Of a DNA stretch of 64,000 nucleotides, positions 34,058 to 45,144 are shown one piece after another. Numbering within the stretch: the stretch's first letter is position 1; every line of letters begins with the position of its first letter. The DNA is taken from assembly GCA_021399435.1 (NCBI GenBank), contig JAJTUP010000074.1, forward strand, positions 229,072-293,071. The letters are read 5' to 3'. Source of the stretch: Diaporthe sp. PMI_573 (lineage: Eukaryota > Ascomycota > Sordariomycetes > Diaporthales > Diaporthaceae). Position numbers and translations under genes: made by a program. The notes under the pieces were generated by a model. That model saw only the letters and a program-made list of their open reading frames with translations. It was not told where the DNA came from and made no database searches.

Positions 34058-36335
34058 TGCATAAAAGCATACCGGCTTCGCATAGACATGACGAAAAAAT
34101 GAACGCTTTGATATGATGGTCGCAACCTCCGAGGTCCTGCACGATGGCATGTGTTCTGCTTCTGAGAGTCCCGAACACAGCTACTGGTGACTATGCCTTT
34201 CGAGCAGTTTCAAAACTCAGGGCAGGTCGTCCGACGTGCTCTGCCTGGGCAGTCTCTGGTCCCACCTAAATGAAGCTTCCCTTCTGTCTTATTATCCGTG
34301 CGCAAACTGTATATAGTATTATGCCAGTATGTGGCCGGATCACCGGCATTCAGAGCTTGATATCCTCCCTATTTGGATATGATATTCCAGCGGCACACCA
34401 CGGGCCTTTTCCCAGCACACACGCACTCGTCAAGGTCACTCGCGCTCTCTTGGAGAAGTGACACTCCAGTACGACGGGTAGGTCGCCGGAACTCTGAACC
34501 GCAATGTCCCTGCCCAGAGTCAAGGCAGACATGACTCGTCGCAGCTTGAGTCAACAAGTTCTTGGGCTTCAATGACGAATGATCCATCAGACCACCAAGC
34601 GAGTGGATCAGTGGTGGCAATACGTACGGATGGGCCGCCTCGGCAGATGGGGATATGGAGAAGTATCCACTACTTTATACACAGTATGCTGATTGAAGAT
34701 AGATGCCAAGAGGTCAGGCTCACGAGGGGCTTCTGTTTCAGCTGGCTGTGAAGGCCCAATATCAGAAAGACACGACTGACGTCGTTGGATTTTCGTATTC
34801 GCTTCGGCTATCTACTGGCCACCTGCGGACGCGAATGCAGACCTCCGTAATATGTGTGTACGCCGTGTCGTATGCAGTTCCTACTGCATTATTCCGCGTA
34901 ATGCAAGCACAGGCAATATGTGTAGGACCGTATCAACATCTCAGGCTACACACACAGGACGCAATTACCTGGGCGGCATGTCATATATCGTTACAAAGAA
35001 AAGACGCCCTAGAAACGATTCAAATCCAGAGCCAGACAGGCCGCTGCTAGCTTTGTTGATAGACGAGCAAATGCCTGCAACGGCCAACGGGCTCAGACTC
35101 GAGAATACCTTTACATGTTCGCGTGCCAGACGGCTGCTGAAATGATTGTTCTCTAGGCACTACCTGGGTACTTGGCTCAGGATCCTGGGGTATGTGGAGA
35201 TCGTTCGGAGATCGTTCATTCACCGGTGTTCAAATTGGGCAGGTGATGAGTGTCTTTGAAGGCTGGCCCGGCCCATGTGGCTGGCACCCCCGGGAAGACC
35301 TGCCCCTGGCCTCAAAGCGCCGGGCAACAGAAGTCCTATCTTTGTCACCGCCTTGTCGTCCTTGTATGATGCTAATCGTCCTTACGCGCCTCTCCCCAAT
35401 GTTCACCGCCGTGAGGCAGCTCTCGGCCATCTGAAGCGTGTCAGGTCCAGAAAGCGGGAATACGTAGTCATATCAATCATTTACGCATAGCTGTCATAGA
35501 TACATACCCTAGGGTAAGAAGAAGTCAGTCGCTCGAAGATGGCGGTCGTCTCTTCGCAGAAAAGCATGTACCAAACACGAATTGGATATGCCTGCCCGCA
35601 GAATATTGACTTTGATATGTCTGGGGTCACTCCAAGATATGTCTAAATCTCCGAAGGCATGCCGCGAACGTACCGACAACCTTCCGACGTCCTTTCTCCT
35701 TTCCTAAAGCCGTCCTTCAATCTTCAACAGGACCAGTCTTCCCATAGATCCCTGGAGTCCATCGTGCACGTTATATGCTTGGCTGACTACATAGCGTCGA
35801 ATTGTGCTTCTACGACTTAATTAAATTAACACATATATCCATTATAGATTCAACGTTCTAACTAGATACGGAAGAAGTTATTGTTCGTGCTACGATAGTG
35901 TAGGTGTTGTTGGCAAATCAAGCGTGACGTTGTGGCTGTATGGCTATGTACCACATCAACGTGAGCCGGCTCCCCTTCCGCCCGTTCAGGGCAGTGACTT
36001 GTTCGAGATGGAACAGCCACTGCCGATACCCATCCTTTTGCTGAAACCAGATACTGATACCTAGATAGAAGGCAACCCAAAAACACACAAGTCATTGCAT
36101 GTGGCCACCGCGGGAAGGGTGCCTGGACTCCACCGTAGTCTGATAACCCGGGTATCTGTGATGCTGCCCAATGTCCTGCCACCTCTAACGCCAATCAACT
36201 CCCGCGTACTTTCATGAAACGCCGTCCACCCGTGCAGCGGCTTGAAAATGAGAATGCAAGAAGGTCCAGTATCCACGACTGGCCAAGTATCTGTCGGCCT
36301 GCCTTTTACAGACGTGAGAGTCATACGCTGTTTCC
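34058..36335. other. Convergent gene-poor spacer
   Basis: About 2.3 kb between the 3' ends of the seven-helix gene and the regulator gene. Only short ORFs are seen; the composition is AU-rich from about 35480 to 35880. Confidence 0.5.
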
Positions 36336-38291
36336 TCATCTCACAGCGATCTTGGTAGACAGTGTCTGTTTGATATCCCCCAGCGGGTCCTTGCTCGGCA
36401 TGAGCCCGTCCCGACGGATGAGCATGGATGGGAAGCGGATTTTTGCCTAGGCGAGCACGTTAGTATAAGGCGTGTGCAAGTGCCACGGAGTGATAACTTT
36501 TGGTTTGGGGGAAACTCACAGCAGCCAGGCTACTGGCGTACTTAACGCCCAGCTCACTCGCGATGAAGTTCAGCCGGCCGACAGCCCACTCCCGCTGCGA
36601 GTCCATGGTGTAATCGCAAGTCCTGACCGTGGTCAGCGGCCAGGCCACCATGAGCCCGCCCAGCATCTTGCTCTGCTCATCGGTGCCGCACGCGAAGCCG
36701 CTGGGGGCCGCGGCACTGCTGGGCTGTTGCACATCCCTCTGGTGCATGCTGAGCATATAAGGCACCGTCGAGATGATATCGGCGATGTTGGCCCTGCATG
36801 TCCGCACGGCCGTGGCGTACTCGGGCGTGGAGCGGAAGTCAGCCGGGCTGCAGATCCAGGCGGCGACACGGATCAGGAGCGACATGAGGATGACGCGCGT
36901 CGCTCGCGTGGCATTCCATATGCTGGCGACGATCAGGTCCGGGTACGCATCGATGCGTCCCGGGTACCGCGGCGCGTGGCGGACCTGGTCGTCCTCGGGG
37001 ACCTTGTCCTCCCAGTACAGGGGCGTAAACTGATACTCGGCGGGCAGGCCCTGGAGGAAGTTGGCCATCTGGAGATCGAGGTCTTGAACCTTGCGGAGCA
37101 TCTCGAGCATCAGCTCTAGGCCCTGGTCGTTGCGGGCGAGGGTGGCCATCAGGCGAGTCACCTCGGCACGGAGGTCGCTGACCTCGAGCGCGAAGCGCTG
37201 GTAGCGTGCGGCGACGGAGTCGGCGGCCACGGATTCCGGGAGCCACCAGTTGACGCCCATCACGGACGAAGTGCCGGAGGACAGGGTGCGGGCGATGATC
37301 TGGAGGCGGACGGCGTTGAAGAGGAGCACCGAGTCCTTGTTCTGCACCATCTCCCGGCCGCGGGACCTCACCAGGTGCATGGCGCCCTCGATATGGGTGC
37401 GCCACGCGAGCAGGCCCACCTCCTTGGCGGCCGTGATCTTCTCGAACAGCGAGAGCAGGAGCACCGTCGCGAGGGTGCTGTCGTGCTTGCTCTCGGCCGG
37501 GTCCTTGAGCGCCTTGGAGATGGCGACCAGCGCCCGCGAGTGCTGCATGTAGGACAGCTCCACCAGGTCCGTCGAGTCGCCCTTGAAGCGGTTGCCCATG
37601 GCGGCCAGGGCACAGGCGCTGTAGGCGAGCCGGAAGGCGCTGTCGGGTCGGGTCTCGGAGTTGAGCAAGGGTAGCAGGTAGTCGAGGTGGCCCGAGTTCT
37701 TGCCTCGCTGCTGGCCGGGCACCATGATGAAATTCCACGCGAAGAAATGGCTGGCTCGTTGGTCAAGCGGCACAGCGGGAGCGGCTGCTGGGAACGAGAC
37801 CCCGAGGGCCGAGGCATGAGTATTTGATGAAGGGCCCGGTGCGGCATATGTGGGCGAAGGCGTGGGCGAAGATGGGTTCTTCCTGCTGCTGCTGCTGCCG
37901 CCCTTGTTGCCATTATTCGTATCCGGGGCCGCGTCGAATGTGATAACGACGCCCCCTTCCTCGGCAGCCCTCTTGGCCGCCTTCTTGGCCGCTGCCTTCT
38001 TTGCCCGGGTGGCTGTTGCTTGCGTCTCGTCCCGGTGGAGTATGTCGAAGTCGGAGCGGTACCCTGAGCAGTGACGGCGCGATTTGACGCATTGGTTGCA
38101 GACAGGCCGGGTCTCGTCGCACTGGGGGGTGATGCCATGGTCAACCAGTGTGTCTCGGACGGACGATGAGTGTATCACACCGAGAGAAGAAACGCCGTGG
38201 GCAAGAACAGGGAGCTTATATTGCACTGTACCTTTATTCTCCTGGCCCTACACGTCCTACAGCCCATCGAGGGCTTCCCGCAGTACACCAT
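36336..38291 (-). CDS. Zn(II)2Cys6 transcription factor (fungal-specific TF domain), three exons
   Basis: I join 38232-38291, 36520-38121 and 36336-36446 for a 590-residue regulator. The 20-codon first exon supplies the first half of the zinc cluster (CGKPSMGCRTCRARRIK) and the second exon continues with CDETRPVCNQCVKSRRHC, so a 110-nt intron splits the DNA-binding domain. A Lys/Ala-rich basic stretch follows (about 54-72), then a Ser/Pro linker, then a long helical region of the fungal TF type (about 160-555). The last intron (36447-36519) has a GTGAGT donor, a perfect TACTAAC branch site and a TAG acceptor, and swaps the reading-through C-terminus for 36 residues containing FPSMLIRRDGLM. 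Targets are unknown. It is divergent from the carboxylesterase gene across 3.2 kb. Confidence 0.88.
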
Positions 38292-41200
38292 CTCGAATTG
38301 ATACGGCCGCCTGGGCTGCTGCTGTGCCGAGTCCTGTCGGCTTTATGTGCTTGACGGTCCAATGCGGACCGTGGGATCGGTCCAAGTTAAACAGACGAGG
38401 AAGAAGCTGGCTGGATTCGTTAGGTTATGTCGTCTCTGGCCGGCAGTAGGAGCATATGGACATTGAATAGCCGTTCGACAGCGCGTTGAGATATATACGA
38501 TGGAATATGAAAGCAATCTTGTTGCGTCTCCCTCACGATCACATCTGGGCGAGGGACTTTAGAAACCAGCATCCAAGAGGCCCCATCGGTGTTAAACGAT
38601 CAGTGTCGAGGCCAAGCAAGCGGACTTGTGGAGATCCCGCGAACCCTTGGGAACTCCTCGTCTCCCTGGTGGAGCATTCCCAAGCCGGCCTAGTCAGGGA
38701 GGCAAAGGACGCAGGGAAGCAGGGAGCTAGCCCCCAGCGATGCATGCATGTACCGAGTTTCTGTGTTCGATGTGAGGGTGTCGGAATCACAACCACTAAT
38801 GTTACGGCCAGAGCCAGTCCATGGAACGCTGCAGCACGCACAGATACTGATAAGACGATCCCAGGGTCTTGGAAAGTGTGCACGACACGCTAAGATCGGC
38901 TTGGTTGCTGGCTTCGTCTTGGATGTGTGGAGAGCCTCTTCCACGGGGAGCTGTCTGGGCCTCTGGTCCTTATTACTACTGTGTTACTTTTCTATTTTAT
39001 TCTTTTCTTTTTTCTTTCTTTTCCTTCTTTCTGCAAGATTTCCCGGCGGAGCGGTGATGTTGGCGTGCACCCTTGTTATCGCCACCAGATCGAGGTTCCC
39101 CAGATCCGAGATCTTTCCGATCGATCGACAATGTGCTTGATGGGGCCCTTCACATATGCAAGCGACACGTCTCCGTCTCCGTCCCTTCAACGGTACTGCC
39201 AAGGGTGATCTCAGTGGGCATCCGAATCGGGACACAGCGTCTTTGCACAAGACAGGATCGGAACCGTCTCAACTCTGTGACCCGTTTGGAGTTTCGCATC
39301 GCCAATCGGGCGAGGCTCAGCCTGCCCTCACGGTTTCAAGCTTGGCTCGAGCTATGATGTGACACCTGTGCGCATAACGGGCAACAGGGCCTAATCGCAT
39401 GCGTAGGCAGCGCCTGGCTCACATGGGCATTGAGCTAGATTGTGCCGATATTCCTTTGGGCTTGCCTCGTCACCTACTTGTTCTCGCCCGGAGACCTAAA
39501 CTCCAACAATGCTGGAGGATTGTTTGCTCGATGGCCTAGCCTCTCAATGCTGCTGCAGCTGCATGATTCGTTCCTCTATGAGCCATGGAGGTTGGCTCCT
39601 TGCACGGACAAGACGCTTGGTAGTATGTTCAACAGACTGGCCATGTAGGCCTGCTGTGGAGTGAATTTTGTCCGATTTTTAAAACCGCCTGAGGCAGCCA
39701 GGAGCCTGTTGCCATGCTGCATGATCATCGTCGAGAAGTATCACGCTGCTGCCGAGGTGCGGGATGAAAGGCCGGGCAGGCGAGATGTCGCACAGGTGCC
39801 CCGACCTCTGCCCTGTGGCGTAACTCCATGTGCTGTCGTGGAACGAAACAAAAGCAACTCTGCACAAAAGTACGATCCTTGTTCAGAGGACACCAATCAC
39901 ATACGACTTCATTTTGGGCTGATCTAAGTCGTGCAGTTTCTGCCGAGCAGGAATCGGTTGAACTGCAACGCTCGATCGACACGGCGGACGGTGCTGGATT
40001 CGGCTTCCATCTCCTTGACCACCTTTTTGGAACGAACATGCCATGCGGCGTCCGCAAAAATCGCTCATTTCACCCCTCGTATCACCGACCATTCTGCGTC
40101 GACAAGGTAGGCAGTCCAGTAAGGAAGAACATATTCATCTTACAACGGACCACCCCAGTACACAACAACCCATACATCTGTGTACGTAACGCACCCAGAC
40201 ACCTGTGTCGTTTGTTCGGTCGAGCCCGATCACGTTCCAGCGCGACCTCCACCTGCAGAACACCTGCTTTTGCGCTATTGAAAAAGAAATCGATCCCAAG
40301 ATCGCGGGGTTGTTCAAATATTGGTCAAGGGCCCGAGTGGGTGGTGGGGTTCACGCAGGAGAAATGACCAGTTCCAGTACGAGCCAAGTCGTAATTGAAA
40401 ATCTTGGCCGCGGAACTGGCCACACGCTACTACCATGATTCTGCAGTGACACAACAGACCTGAAAAAAACAAGCAACAAGCTCGTGGTGATCAGCAGGAA
40501 CGGTGAGACCCCCCAGCCAACCGGAAGCACTCTTTCGAGGCCCGTTCGGATGCACGAACATGGTGCGGGTGGGCACATGAAGTACACTGCAGCACTGCAC
40601 AGAAGGACACGACCTCAGCCGAGCAGGTCATACAGTCAGGGTTTGGTAGGCACATGGGGCCGGCCAGGGCTAAGAAGAAGCGCGAACGACAAGCTCGGAC
40701 TCCGTCGCCCGTAGCGTCGTCATCACAGAGCGGCAAGTCTTCCAAGGTTTTCACTTCGCCCCTGGTCCATGGCTGGACAGCCCCCGAGGTCCAGCGTTCA
40801 AGCTGTTTACGAGAGGTTTGATGCACTATGGCACATACATACTATATACGCATGGCTGAAGCCTCTCCCGGAAGCATCAAAACGTGGCAGGGCGCCACCG
40901 TCATGTAGCAACCGAATCGCGTGCCCCATCCCCGCCATCCAGGCCCAATTGCAGCGGACGACTGCCGAGGTCGCATCTAGGTTATCTGGGGAACCCCATG
41001 GGATCCATGGATGGGGTGGGAACTCCTCCCCACACAATAGCCACATGATATGCATGGCTTGAGCAAGCCCGCCAGCCCGTCCAACCGGGAGACCGTCAGG
41101 CACAGCGTTGCCCCGCCCGACAGACCAGCATGGGCTGCCCACTGCCAGGAAAACACCAGTTCATCCCGGCACGCTGGACTGTTGACTCGTCGCACATGGC

Positions 41201-41491
41201 TGCATGCTAGCAGGACCGGTGGGCCGGAGTTCTTGGGAGCAATCAAAGTCGGCCCGGTTGGCTTGGTGTGGCTTCGCTTCCGCCGCGGACGGGCCCTGAA
41301 ATTGTCTCGGTGCAGCTGTCACAGTGCAGCGTGGGGGAGGGCATGTCGTCGTCGTCATGGCTTCAAGCACAACGTGAACATATAAGTACTGGCCTCCTTG
41401 GCCAGCTGGGGCCGGAGGCGAGCTTAGGGTAGTACTGGACCAGGTCTTGATTGTCGAGCTGCTATCCGCCTCTCCTCCTCCTCTGCCGCCA
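38292..41491. other. 3.2-kb divergent intergenic region
   Basis: This separates the regulator (minus) from the carboxylesterase (plus). I find no gene. There is a strand-biased pyrimidine tract at about 38988-39043. The stretch nearest the esterase carries a TATA-like element. Confidence 0.5.
41381..41386 (+). promoter_or_regulatory. TATA-like element of the carboxylesterase gene
   Basis: TATAAG lies 106 bp upstream of the ATG at 41492, followed by a pyrimidine-rich leader. Confidence 0.4.
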
Positions 41492-43233
41492 ATGATGGTC
41501 AGGTCTCCTATTTCCTCGTCCGCCTCGGCGGTGCTCCTGGCCCTCCTTGCCGGCGCACCTTCACCGGCACAGGCAGTTGACCCGACGGTCAGTCTCGATT
41601 ACTCGACTTATATCGGCACAGAACAGTCGGGCACTGGGGTCACCGAGTGGCTTGGAATCCGTTATGCAGCGCCTCCTCTCGGGGACCTTCGCTTCGCGCG
41701 GCCTCAGGACCCTGCGGTGGTCAGCACTCCACAGCCGGCTAACCAGGTATGTCTAACTGTCTCCCGAGGATGGCGAGAAGAACCACCGGTACTTCTCCAT
41801 GGACAAGAGGGACTGACTGACATGCGTGAATCCAGCATGGCAAGTTTTGTGTCGGCACCGGCAAACCGTCAAACGCAACCGACACCTCGGAGGACTGCCT
41901 GTACCTCGACGTCTATGCGCCGAGCAACGTCACCACGACATCCAAGCTTCCAGTCTTCTTCTTTATACAGGGGGGTGGCTTCAACGAGAACTCTAACGCG
42001 AACTACAACGGCACAGGGCTGGTCAATGCGTCTGGCAACAACATCATTGTGGTCACCATCAACTACCGCGTAGGCCCGTACGGCTTCCTGACCAACAAAG
42101 ATGGGCTGCAGCTGAACAACGGGCTGTATGACCAGCGTAAGGCGATGGAGTGGGTACAGGACTACATCAGCCAGTTCGGCGGAGACCCTGGGCATGTCGT
42201 CCTCGGCGGGGACTCGGCCGGGGCTGCGAGCATCAGCCTGCACCTTGCCGCGTTCGGGGGCCGCGATGACGGGCTGTTCCACGCTGCGGCTGCGGAATCG
42301 GTCTCGTTCGCGACGGTGCTGACCGTCGAGGAGAGCCAGTACCAGTACGACAACCTTGCCCTGCGGCTGGGATGTACCGGCAGCACCAACGAGACCCTGG
42401 CTTGTCTGCGCTCTAAGACTGCGGTGCAACTCCAGGACGCGAACTACAACACCCCGTATCCTGGTGCAGAGTCAGCGCCGCGGTACATGTACAACCCGGT
42501 CATCGATGGGGAGTTCATCCAGGAGCTGACGTACACGGCCTTTAAGGAGGGCAACTTTGTCAAGGTGCCCATCATAATCGGCGACGACACAAACGGCGGG
42601 ACGTCCTTTGCCCCCAAGGACACCTCGACACTGACACAGGGCAACGTGTGGCTCCACAACCAGTTCCCCTACGTCACCCCGGAGCAGTTCGCGGACATCA
42701 ACAACCTGTACCCGAACCCAAACCAGACGTGCCCTAACGTAGGCTGCTACTGGCGCCAGCTGTCGGACACGTACGGAGAGATGCGGTACATGTGTCCCGG
42801 GATATACATCACCAACGCCTATGTCGAACACGGCGTCTCTCAGAGCTGGCACTATCGGTGGAACGTCGAGGACCCGGAGCAGATTGCCGCGGGCGAGGGC
42901 GTGCCGCACACGGTCGAGCTGAATGCTATTTTCGGGCCATACAACACCCAGGGTAACTCGCCGGACAGCTACTATCCCAACGGGACGAACGCGAATGCGG
43001 TGACGGTGGTGCAGGCATATTGGACCAGTTTTATCAGGTCGTATGATCCGAACACTTATCGATCGAATGGGACGGCAGAGTGGCAGCCGTGGGACGACAA
43101 GACCCAGCAGCGCATACTGTTTGATACCGGTGGCTTGACAAGCATGGAGAGCTTGGCGGGCTCTGAATTAATGGACAGGTGTGAATATTGGTTTGGCATT
43201 GGCGTAGACATCCGTCAAAAGAGGTCAATCTAG
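41492..43233 (+). CDS. Secreted type B carboxylesterase/lipase (COesterase family)
   Basis: Exons 41492-41746 and 41836-43233 encode 550 residues. A signal peptide of about 29 residues ends at AQA. The alpha/beta-hydrolase landmarks are GIRYAAPPLGDLRFARP, EDCLYLDVYAP, the oxyanion loop QGGGF, the nucleophile elbow GGDSAGAAS with Ser212, and the His region GVPHTVELNAIFGP. The position that normally carries the acidic triad member (DEGT in most relatives) reads NGGTSF here, so the usual Glu is not visible. Numerous N-glycosylation sequons fit a secreted protein. It probably hydrolyses esters of plant or lipid origin, or pigments. The 89-nt intron has a GTATGT donor and CTGAC branch site. It is flanked on both sides by Zn2Cys6 regulators. 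Confidence 0.9.
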
Positions 43234-45144
43234 ACAGGCCGGCGTCGCACATTCTCGCATGGATAGATGACAAGATGAGGTAGCAGCAACTATAATTATA
43301 TGCTGTACCAAAGCACGTGTGATCCTCATACCAACTATCTCGTCCTCTTACAATAGTCAAAACAGGACGTAATTGGTTCCCTGTCCGACGCCCAGCCCTG
43401 CGACTCGTAAACCTGCCAGTGCGGCACCTAGTTTCCCTCATATCCCAACCGTCCAATATTCGTTCAAGGTTAACCCAATATATGCACACTTTCACCGTGG
43501 CATAAGCTGAGCCCTCTTCGCCATACTGCTACTGGCCAGAGCCTTGGGATCCGTCGAACTATGGTAAATGACACGCCGAAAATAGAACCGTCAAAGTCAG
43601 GCCAGACACACACCAGCCAAGACTTTGCAGGACTGATTTTGGCGAGGAGCCCAGCATTTCAGAGACGGCGTTTCCCCGCGAGGCAACGTGCCAAGCCTCC
43701 TGCCCATAGGCCCAGCTAGCGAGGTAGGCTGGCGCGTGGGCATGGGCATCGCCGTTCCAACGGCTCGAGTCAGTTCTGCATGGGGGTAGAGACCCGTCGC
43801 GCTGGGCCATCCCCCTTCGGGCTTGACTGCTACACTGGAACAGCCACGGGGGGAACAGAGGCATGATGGGGATGGATCCTGTCATGGTTCTCTGTCAAAC
43901 TCGGATGCATCGGCCGCAGCTAGGGTGGTCCTGGAGGGTGTGTTACTGGTGCATACACATGCCTATTGTGTTCTGATGAAGGTTACTGTCGTGGTGCTAA
44001 GAGGAAAACAGACCAGCTGGTTGGGCGCCCACATCAAGCCGTATCTGGAGACATGCAGGCCCTTGTGAGAGGGGAATATAATTGTTTATGCCTCATCTGT
44101 TTCTGTCTACCTCTGCGCTGCCTGATCTGCAATTCACTTCCACACGCATATACCACCACCACTGCACGGGGCATGTAGATATAGTGATCGGCGCGTGGTG
44201 TAGGTCACTTGGGCATGTATGCGTCTGCTGTGCCCAAAGACCAAGACCGTTGGGAAATCTCCGTCGGGGCAATTTCACAGCCACAGCAAATGGGCCATGG
44301 GGGGTCGATTGGATCTAGACAGTCGCTTGGGGACTTGGGCTGGAGTCAATCCTAGGCGAGAATACCACATTAGAAATACTAGCCCAGCGACGTTTATCGG
44401 CCGACGGAGAAAGACACGACGGTCCCCAGCCCAAGCCTCCCCAGCCCGTCCAGGCTATTCCCTCCCAGGTGACCCCCTGAAACGCGATGGCGCTATTGCC
44501 TGTGCTCGTCTGCTCTGGCCTGATGTGCGGTACACAGATGCGTTTCGAAAATCCAAGGCATGAAAAACCTTAATTATCCTGATCAACGCCAGGCGGATGC
44601 CAAGCTTGGGGCTCCGGGGCCCACAGATCGGCTACTGTCCACAGGGCTGCGGCTTGACGACACCTCAATGGCACAACGACATGTGGTCTACGGAGCAAAG
44701 CATCTCAAAGAGTCCATCCTACATACAAGCTCCCTGACATTCCATCCCACGTGAGACACATAGGCGCATACGCCCGCACACACGGAGACATAATCGATAG
44801 TCAAGAAGGGGGCAGAGACACACGCACGATACACACAGACCGCAACATACGCTCAGAGCCAGAGAAGACACAAGAGGGAGAGAGCGCGCGCTTCTAAACA
44901 GCGGACGACCCGGTGGATTCTGACTACACTCCTCCCCCCACGACCAGACAGAGTTCATCGAAGCTGAGCCTCCCTCGCCTGCCCTAACCAGTCAAGAGTC
45001 AGAAGTCAGACGTCAGACGCAGACTCGGACGCAGACGCAGACGCCCGCACCCACTCCACACACGCACACTGACCTAGCGCGGCGCCCGGAAGGCCCCAGA
45101 GCCGCGGGCTGCAGAGAGAAAAAGCTGGAAATTCATCTATCATC
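43234..45144. other. Intergenic region and promoter of the second regulator
   Basis: About 1.9 kb without a gene. The last 130 bases before the ATG hold imperfect CAGACG-type repeats (about 45000-45045) in what is probably the 5' leader. Confidence 0.5.
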
